From Eurosta solidaginis (taxonomy: Eukaryota; Arthropoda; Insecta; Diptera; Tephritidae): 64,000 bases of DNA. Every line of letters begins with the position of its first letter. The first letter of the stretch is position 1. Positions 56,453 through 64,000 of this stretch are shown here, piece by piece. The translations under genes and the position numbers were made by a program. The DNA lies in contig NC_090323.1 of the NCBI RefSeq assembly GCF_040869045.1, positions 173,312,083 through 173,376,082 on the forward strand, written 5' to 3'. A model generated the notes under the pieces. It was given only the letters and a program-made list of their open reading frames with translations. It was not told where the DNA came from and made no database searches.

Positions 56453-57474
56453 ATTAGGTTAGGTTAGGTTAGGTTAGAGAGGCCACCGGTGCGAGCACCA
56501 GTGCACTTAGGACCAAAAAGGTCCCATTGTGATACCACGCGGATCTCTCCCCTACACAAACCAGCAGGTCGATTCAGCAAATGTCAGGAATTTCTTAAGT
56601 TCCAACTTAGCCATATCACAAAGATGGTCAAAGAAGAGAGATTCCAGAGATTTCTTCCTCTTGCGCCAAAGCGCAGGACAATCGCACCGAAAATGCTTGA
56701 CTGTTACTATCTCCTCTTCGTCTTTGCAGCTCCTGCAGTAATCATTATAGGGAGCTCTCAGCCGTTGTGCAAGGTTCCCGATTGCTATGTGGACGGTTAT
56801 AAGTCCACCCACCAGAAATATGTCCCCCTTCCAACGAGAAGAAGACTTCTTGTGCGTCTCGCTTCCCATTCAGGTCACATGAGCTTGGGGTGCCAGCAGA
56901 ATTTGAGATTGTTCCATCTCACACCCGCTTCCCTAAGAAAAATACCATTCAAAGCGAGCTTACAGGGAGCGAGCGCCATGCCCAATCCTTTCCAGGAAGA
57001 CGAAAGCGGAACGGATCCTCTTGCAAGTTCGTCAGCCATCCCATTGCCCGGTATATGCTCAGCGATTTCGTTAAGATATTTTCGGCACTTCTCTACTGTC
57101 CTGGACTTACATCTGACCGATCCAAGCGCATTTAGTGTAGCCTGGCTGTCAGAATAAGTACGAGTTTGATTATGGCCGTCAGTACCATTTCTCAGTGAAC
57201 AACGACCTCATTTATAGCAGCCACCTCCGCCTGAAAGACGCTCCTATTACCGGGTAGGCTAAAGGATATATTCCACCATATTTGAGGTGCAAAGACCCCG
57301 CTGCGCACCTTTTTATCCACCTTGGAGCACTTAACTAACAGCGCAAGGTTATCTGCATATCTGAATACCTTGCTGCATCCGTCCTTCTCAAGAAGAACTA
57401 AGATCTCATTAAGTGTAGCAACCAATAGAAGTGGAGAAAGTACCCCACCCTGTGGGGTGCTCACTTTGGGAAGC
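56453..57474 (-). mobile_element. LINE copy 2b, 5'-truncated 3' end
   Basis: Minus strand, ending in CTAACC repeats (plus strand TTAGG-like run at 56453-56475), preceded by a 3' UTR with GTGGTATCACAATGGGACC. It encodes RT pieces (VSTPQGGVLSPLLL and RYADNLALLV, the second Asp replaced by Asn), RNase H start (FQAEVAAINEVV) and the C-terminal YCRSCKDEEEIVTVKHFRCDCPAL. Same superfamily as the LINE at 24015. The run resembles insect telomere repeats but is a LINE tail. Confidence 0.8.
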
Positions 57475-57529
57475 TCACTTGGACAACATGAAGGTCCGTT
57501 GTGATACCACATATAATAAACTAACGGTG

Positions 57530-60216
57530 ACGTAGATATAACTACTTAGAGAATCGTTGGGTAGCAACGATAAAGTTCCGATTGATTCCGATCTCCCGAG
57601 GAGATTCAAGTTAGTCGCGACCAAAATACTTTCGCCTAGTTCTGGCAAAAGGTGGGCAATCAAGCGTAAAGTGATTTGGTGATTCCACCTCATCATCCTC
57701 CATACAGCTGAGCAGGAAGGAGTTTCCCATATATTGAGGCGTACTGCAGGGATACCCATGGGATAGTGCCCTGTCAAAACCCCAATGACCATTGATAGGT
57801 GAGCCTTAGTGAACCCAATTATTTCAGCAGACCTCCTGCCATCCACTTTCAGTCAGAAAGACCTTGCTACCCTGCAAGACGTAGTGTCCGCCCAACGTTT
57901 GCTGAGCCCAGCTATGGAGGAGCAATCCACGGGTGGCTAGCAGAATCCGGAATCCCTACAGCCATCTTCATCCGGTTCAGTTGTACCGGTTCGGGCTATG
58001 AGATCCGCTTCACAGTTGCCCGGAATATCACTATGACCCGGGACCCAGATAATCTTAATTGTAAAATAATTCGATGCAATCGCAAGTGAGGTCAGGCACT
58101 CCCAGACCACCCTAAATTGCACTGTAGTTGAGCTCAAGGCCTTTATAGCCGCTTGGCTATCAGAGTAGATGTTAAATTCTCTAACCGTAGTAGCACACGA
58201 TAGCATTTCATCCACCGCATCCTTAATCGCAGCAACTTCCGCTTCGAAAACACTGCAGTGATCAGCCGACTTAAACTTGTGGCTTACATTTAGCTTTTGA
58301 CTCTTTGTGTTCTAGGGACCCTTCTATTTGCTTTACAATCGAATGGAGAGCCGTTTCCGTCGATCTGCCCTTACAGTAGGAATGCTGTGAAGCTGACGTA
58401 ACCCCGAGGAATCCTCTCTGCTGAACAAGTTTCACTAGCCTCGAATCGGTCCCCAAGACGATTAGTGCATGAGTTATCGCAGAGGGCGTAATATTGTTGA
58501 AAGCCCCGAGAAAAGCTATGAGTGTGAACCCCTTGCACGCCAAGGATTTCTCGATCTGGGAGACAACTGCATGCAGTGCCGTCTACGTGGACTTCCCTTT
58601 CATATACGCATGCTGGGATGCCGTTAACTTTCTCTCCAAGGGCAACCTTAGTGCTTGAAGGATGAAGGTCTGAAGTCTTTAGGGGTCACTTGAAAAGGCC
58701 TTCCAGCTTTTGGTATAAAGGTGACCCTTGGATCTTTCCAACCCCGTGGAATATAGTTAAGAGCACAAACTCCTTTGAAAGTGTTATACAACCACAAAGA
58801 ACTCAGTTCAATGGTTTGCTGGAGCTGTACCGGAGTCAACCCATCTGGCCCTGGTGCTTTGAAGGGTTTGAAGGACATTATAGCCCATTTAACTTTACCC
58901 ATAGTAATGAACTTCCTCTCAAACGGTTCACCGGTATGAGTCTCACTCCAGTTCATTACTTCATCATAAGCGCCCGGAAAGTGCGTACTCAGGAGCAGGC
59001 AGAGGGTGCTCTCTTCCGAATCCGTCTATGTCCCATCAAATCCTTGCAGGCATCTCGGGACACCTTTTGAAGCACCAGGGAGTACCTTCCTGAGCCTGAA
59101 CCTATCAGATACCGTCTCCATTTCGCTACAAAACTTTCGCCAAGAGGACCTCTTCAACGACCTTAGCAATTTCGTATAATTCCAAAATGATTCTGCATGC
59201 ATTCCATTTTTCAGCCTCCCTGGAGGCTTTAGCCAAATTGAAAGCTGTCCGACAATCCTTGCGTACATTATCTAGGTAGGGTGGTTTGCTCTTACCCCTA
59301 GATTTCTTCCTAGGGCATGCCTTATCAAGAGCCTCCCCGTATGCTTTTGTATACAATTGAACCATATTATCCAGCTCTGCAGAGTTCTGGGGAATATGAA
59401 CACTAGATCCTGAGGGCCTCTTTTGAAGCTCCGCACTATAGATGCGCCAATTGGCGTTTTTAAGGTTCATATTCGAGACAGTTTTGAGCGCCACCCCGCC
59501 AAGGTCGAAGCGGACAAATCTTTGATCCGAAGCGGACAAATCTACGAGCGGACAAATCTATGATTTTCAATCACCATCTAATTTTGTATCAAGGATTCCC
59601 CGCTGCCCCGAGGTCAAGGTGACGTCCAGAACCTCCTGTCTGCTCCTAGTAACAAACGTGTGTACCGAAGCCCTATTGCAAATCTTAAAGTTATGATAAA
59701 TAACAAAATCAAAGAGTGACTCACCCCTCTCGTGCGTATCTCCGCTGCCCACGCTTCGTTGTGCGTATTGGTATCTCCCGCTAGTAGTAATGGCTCCTTC
59801 GCCTCCCAATATATCATCCAGACTAGCTCCGTCGGAGCCTACACCTCATGGGGGTATTAAAAGGCCGTCAGTGTAACAGCTGTACCACTGAACGTCAACG
59901 TCAAAGTTGTAGCATCCTCGTCGCTATACTGGGGGAGAAAAAGAAAATTTATATCAGATCTTGCCAAGATACAAGCTCTTGGTTTCTCATGTGTGGCACC
60001 ACTCACCAACGTCAATCCTGCCGCTTTCAGCCCGCATATATTATGCTCTACTACCCAAGGCTCTCGGATAAGGGCTATGTCAGCCGCCCCACTGGAAAAC
60101 TGGAGAGCAGCGCAGCAGATGCTGCTTCGCAATGGTGAAGGTTTATTTGTAGGACTCGCACTAAGCCGAGCACCGACTACCCCCACCACTGTCGAATAGC
60201 CATATTCGTCAGACAC
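57530..60216 (-). pseudogene. LINE 2a ORF2 remnant (endonuclease, RT, RNase H)
   Basis: Endonuclease pieces: IALIREPWVVEHNICGLK (about 60060), GDTHERGESLFDFVIYHNFK (59690), SRQEVLDVTLTSG (59600). Linker: KSRGKSKPPYLDN. RT: MSFKPFKAPGPDGLTPVQLQ (58870), PRVTFIPKAGR and PKDFRPSSF (58680), AFLGAFNNI (58510). RNase H: FNIYSDSQAAIKALSSTT (58150), IKIIWVPGHSDIPGNCEAD (58030). C-terminus: VIGVLTGHYPMGIPAVRL (57780). At least eight breaks. Confidence 0.8.
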
Positions 60217-60222
60217 TGGCTC

Positions 60223-61115
60223 CTATCCAGTGTACGCACTGAGTCTGTTCAGCGCTAGCGAGGAGATCGAAGACGCGTCCCCTCCCAGCATGTCAGCCGT
60301 CGGGCTGACTGCGTTAGGTTCTGCGTCCTCTTCCTCCTCGCTCTCCGCTTTCTCTGGCTCTATCTCCAGCTCCTGATCATAGGCCGCCCTCAGGTCGTTG
60401 GAGTACACCTTAATCTTCGCGGTGTCAAAATCGAATTTAATAGCGCCATCTAGGCGCTCCAAAAGGGCAGTAATTCCTTTTTGAGCAGGAGTATCGCTTG
60501 AAGCGTTGCCCTGGTGCTATGCTCCAGTTTCAGGACTCTCCAACTAGAGCAAGGTAGCTCTGGGTTTAAGATCCTTATGACCTCAAGGACTCCCTCTGGA
60601 TCATCCGGCTTGGATGGAATCCAGACCCTAGCTCTCGGCCTAGATGGGATGTCCTTGAAATCTACAGCCCCGAGCACCGCAGCAGGGTAGAACTCACCCA
60701 AACCAGCCACCGCCTTTTTGTGCAAGTCGGCTGACCTCTGGTCATCAAAGCCACCAAGTTAACTTGCACCTGGTACCAACTCACCTCTTTGCAAGCAGGT
60801 GGAAGACCAGGGTTCTAAGGCGATTGAAAAACTTGCCATTTCAGTCCTTATCCAGGCCCATTTGTTTTTGAAGACCTGCTCCTTCTCAGGATTAGATTCA
60901 AAGACCCCCACAAGGATGCTACTTTTAGCAACCTCTGCAAAAGAGGGGCCTTTGTCTCTAAACCTCTTAGGAGCATCCTGCGTAACCTCCATTAAACGCT
61001 TGCGCTTACCACAGGCCTGTTTCTTCACCGGAGCAGACTTCTTAAGGTCATGTACGATAGTTTTCGCCCACTCAATTTCCGCCCATAAATCCTCAGCGTC
61101 CCCAGGAAACGCCAT
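60223..61115 (-). pseudogene. LINE 2a ORF1 (DUF4780-type)
   Basis: Start MAFPGDAEDLWAEIEWAKTI at 61115. Then a basic KKQACGKRKR stretch, FRDKGPSFAEVAKSSI, RPRARVWIPSKPDDP, ILNPELPCSSWRVLKLEHS, and an acidic EPEKAESEEEEDAEPN tail. WIP..., NP.(I/L)P...W.V match the ORF1 at 24829. Two frame changes (near 60740 and 60460). Confidence 0.7.
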
Positions 61116-61141
61116 GGAGAGCAAGTTAGAGCAAGTTTTCG

Positions 61142-61984
61142 AATACAAAAATAAAAGAAAATTTCAAAATGGGCGTGGCTCCGCCCTTTTTCCTTTAATA
61201 AGTTTTTATACACAGTCGTCCGTCTGTCCTTCCGCATGGCCGTTAACACGATAACTTGAGCAAAAATCGACATATCTTTACTGAACTTAGTTCGCGTACT
61301 TACTTGAACTCAATTTATCTTGGTATAAAAAATGAACGAAATCCGACTATGACCACGCCCACTTTTTCGATATCGAAAATTACGAAAAATGAAAAAAAAA
61401 AATGCCATAATTCAATACCAAATACGAAAAAAGGGATGAAACATGGTAATTGGAAATATAACTTTAGAAAACACTTTGTAAAATGGTTGTGACACCTACC
61501 ATATTAAGTAGAAGAAAATGAAAAAGTTCTGCAGGGCGAAATAAAAAACCCTTGAAATCTTGGCAGGTATTACATATATAAATAAATTAGCGGTATCCAA
61601 TAGAGGATGTTCTGGGTCAACCTGGTCCACATTTTTGGTCGATGTCTGGAAAATGTCGGCATATATACAACTACAACCACTCCCTTTTAAAACCCTTATT
61701 AATACCTTTAATTTGATACCCATATCGTACAAACAAATTCTAGAGTCACCCCTGGTCCACCTTTATGGCGATATCTCGAAAAGGCGTCCACCTATAGAAC
61801 TATGGCCGGCTACCTCATAAAATACTCTTTAATACATTCCTTTTGATACCCATGTCATACAAACACATTCCAGGATTACCCTCGGTTAATTTTCCTACAT
61901 GGTTATTTTCCCTTATGTTGTCACCATAGCTCTCAACTGAGTATGTAATGTTCGGTTACACCCGAACTTAACCTTCCTTACTTG
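61142..61984 (+). mobile_element. Helentron-like element, copy 7, 5'-truncated
   Basis: Starts within the body (AATACAAAAATAAAAGAAAA, GGGCGTGGCTCCGCCC), lacks about 110 bp internally near 61198 compared with other copies, has only two monomers (61690-61900), and ends with the hairpin and TTAACCTTCCTTACTTG. The missing 5' part is not found on the other side of the LINEs, so it was lost, not just separated. Confidence 0.7.
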
Positions 61985-63261
61985 TTTTTTTTTATTTATC
62001 TTAAAAATCGCTTACATATGTACATTTGTTCATTATATATGTATTTCATATTTTATACAGCCGATTATTTGGATATAACGAATGGGATAAGATTATTTTT
62101 CAGCCCCATTCATGAAAGTTATGAAGCCTTCGGCTCAGCCGAAGACGGTTCCGTCCTTACCTGTTTATTATTAGTGTTATAATATAGTTTCTTCTTAATT
62201 GAATTTTTTGTACATAGAATAGAAGAAAGAATCGAATTTGCGCGGCTATGGCAGGTTGTCTGAAAAATGTTCTACATACTTTTCCCAAAATTAAAAACTA
62301 TTTTTCAAATTTAGAAGAATTAAAAAAACAAGAATTATCATAAAAATTATTGTTCTCGCCTTGAGCTCGAATCGAAGCTTGAAACCTTAATCAATAGACC
62401 GATAAAAAAACAAAAACAATTGAAAGCGAATCACCGCTATAATAGCTAAATGGTCAGAGCTGCGGGCCCAAAATATTGCTGATGAAGAAGTCTAGGAAGT
62501 CCCATAATGGATATATACAGCGAGCCATGGCAGCTGTCTTAAAATGTTTTGCTTTTGTTCTGATAAAACGTTTCGTTATTTTAAAAAATTAAAATGTCAG
62601 TTAGACGAAATTACTCTATTTGATATTTGAATACACGAAAGTAATGCTTATGTCTAGTGTTAGAACTATACGAGTACTGAGTTAGTAGTATCGGTACTTT
62701 TCCAAAAAATACAAGTACATTTCTTACTCCATGCTTTTTTCCAGATACTGAGTAAAGTATCGATACTTTACCTCGATACTTTTCCCCGATACTTTGAGAT
62801 CGTTGACGATGTGGTAAAAACTCCGCGTTTAACTTAACCCGACTTTTTGATAATGGTGTGAAATGGGAAACGGTTTCTGCATATGTTGGTAAAATAAAAG
62901 TATGTGTTTATTGTCCAGAATCACTAACTCTAACAAAGTTATGAAAAGCTGCTAACTCCATAAAATTTCAATACATTTTAACTTGTCATGCAGTAGACAC
63001 CGCATGACACCAACAGTATTTTTAATTGCAATGTGGAACCAACGCCTTTAACACCCCTTTTTCTGTGACCATCCCTATTGAAACTGCAGGTTTGTTAGGA
63101 CTCCCGTTAGAGGATATTGACGACAATTTGTGAGTGGTCGCACCTATTGGTTGAGGCGAAGAACTGTTACAACAACAACAACCAGTACATGAATTCTATT
63201 TAAAGTTCAATTTAATTTATCTCTCCACAAAACGTTTAATGCCATAAAAAATATTTAATGC
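61985..63261. other. AT-rich DNA with hAT-like scraps
   Basis: 62838-62998 (plus) translates N-G-V-K-W-E-T-V-S-A-Y, CVYCPESLT, one stop, ILTCHAVD, faintly like a BED-type finger start of hAT proteins. It is surrounded by AGTATCGATACTTT-type repeats (62690-62800, 63480-63550), which may be terminal repeats. A small perfect palindrome CTTCGGCTCAGCCGAAG is at 62130. Nothing is firm enough for a gene call. Confidence 0.35.
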
Positions 63262-63375
63262 GATTTACCTCCGAGGAGAGTTAGATCTTGCTTCTCTTCC
63301 AATTACGGCATCTGCTAGGCAGATGAGTTTTTACGGGGAGGCTTTTCATATGAGAAATACACTCGCGAACTTAAA
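63262..63375 (-). mobile_element. Fragment of the tRNA-derived SINE
   Basis: CTCCGAGGAGAGTTAGATCT, TTCTCTTCCAATT, GCATCTGCTAGGCAGATGAG and GAGAAATACACTCG match the body of the SINE at 34497-34868. The tRNA-like head is missing. Confidence 0.7.
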
Positions 63376-64000
63376 CTTCCTTATTTCCTTTCTAATAAAT
63401 TCAAAACAAACGATGTTATTAAAAAAAAACCGTTTCTTCACTTTTGGTAAAAATTCCGAAGCTCTCACTTGGATCGGGTATACTCGATACCTTTTAGCAT
63501 CGATACTTTGATCCAAGTATTTTATACCAGTACCGGTAACGATACTTTTTCTAAAAGTTCTAAAAACTCTTTGGAGTTGACTTTTATTGTAAAAATCAAA
63601 AATAAAAGTTAAAAGTTGACTTATACTATTAAAAATTGAATTACAATACAAATAATAGTTACTAAAAAGTTTGACTTTTAATACAAAAGTAACCACGAAA
63701 CTTAATCGCAATAAAACCTCTTTCACGTAAAATAATAAAAAAAAAAGGTGTGGCTATGTTTAGGAATAGGTTCTTTGCCTCGTATTTAAATGAAAACTCT
63801 TAGATACTAAGCTACCTATATGAAGTTTTTTCCATAATTATTTCAGGGTAATTTTGGAATGGTTCTCGGTATAATTTTGGGGTTATGCCGGGATTATTAC
63901 AGAATCCCTCAGGAACCTTTTCGTGTTCACTCCAGCGTTATTTCGGGATAATTTTCATATTATTTTCTTATTGTAGTAATTTCGAGAAAATTTCCCAATA
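63376..64000. other. AT-rich DNA, nothing recognised
   Basis: Contains AAAAGTTGACTTTTATT-type short repeats around 63550-63690. No ORF with family signal. Confidence 0.5.

Larger units (their letters stand above)
57475..61140 (-). mobile_element. LINE copy 2a, rearranged
   Basis: Minus strand: ORF1 (60223-61115), endonuclease, RT fragments, RNase H and C-terminus, ending near 57475 with a GTGGTATCACAACGGACC 3' UTR that runs straight into copy 2b. The RT YADD block is missing, and the block SQH(A/S)Y.KG.ST.TALH..V is present twice (58340-58400 and 58570-58620), so the RT has been rearranged. Its 5' end at 61140 abuts Helentron copy 7 with no TSD found. Confidence 0.8.

Noticed and set aside
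56453..56476. TTAGG-like run suggesting an insect telomere
   Set aside because: It is the (CCTAA) tail of the minus-strand LINE and directly follows LINE 3' UTR; Diptera lack TTAGG telomeres.
62430..62475. A-box-like TAGCTAAATGGTCAGAGCTG
   Set aside because: No B box at the right distance and no arms; too weak for an RNA gene.

Overview
The window is eukaryotic, AT-rich, gene-poor and packed with nested transposable elements (TEs). Insect-type promoters (TATA box plus an initiator about 33 bases on), insect-type Ty3/gypsy, BEL/Pao and RNase H-bearing LINE elements, and mini-me/DINE-like Helentron derivatives point to a higher fly. I favour a tephritid fruit fly, but that rests on memory of repeat families, not on a search. 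There are no bacterial-type genes.

Only two genes look like host genes: small intronless secreted-protein genes at 39249-39536 (minus) and 55479-55856 (plus). They share a signal peptide, pro-region motif, core promoter and 3' flank, so they form a diverged inverted duplication. Almost everything between and around them is TE.

Layout. 1-6871: a piggyBac transposase pseudogene split by a 6.3 kb Helentron-like copy that carries about 38 tandem 129-bp units. 6904-10029: a piggyBac-like terminal-inverted-repeat (TIR) element containing Helentron copy 2. 10093-11187: remnant of a RAG1/Transib-like transposase. 11367-14723 and 16822-20057: two nearly identical Helentron copies in inverted orientation, the second inside a palindromic MITE. 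21678-32160: a decayed Ty3/gypsy element, minus strand, holding an almost full-length plus-strand LINE (24015-29348). 32214-33153: a solo LTR of the same gypsy family, interrupted by a short retroposon. 34497-36258: a tRNA-derived SINE, a TTAA-flanked MITE and unassigned DNA. 36259-38592: Helentron copy 5. 39249-39611: peptide gene A. 39668-52430: a tandem duplication in which one copy was opened by a BEL/Pao element (40587-46757) and the other by a long-TIR DNA transposon with a hAT MITE inside its ORF, a palindrome carrying hammerhead-ribozyme-like motifs, and a hAT 3' half abutting a PIF1-helicase fragment. 52436-55020: Helentron copy 6. 55404-55856: peptide gene B. 56453-61140: two LINE copies on the minus strand. 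61142-61984: truncated Helentron copy 7. The rest is AT-rich DNA with SINE and hAT-like scraps.

Many insertions can be read exactly from target-site duplications (TSDs) or paralogous empty sites: BEL 5 bp, gypsy solo LTR 4 bp, LINE 12 bp, short retroposon 14 bp, hAT MITE 8 bp, CACTG element TAA, palindrome 15 bp. The Helentron copies sit between T residues without a TSD. All TE coding regions are broken. Boundaries are read by eye and can be off by a few bases.
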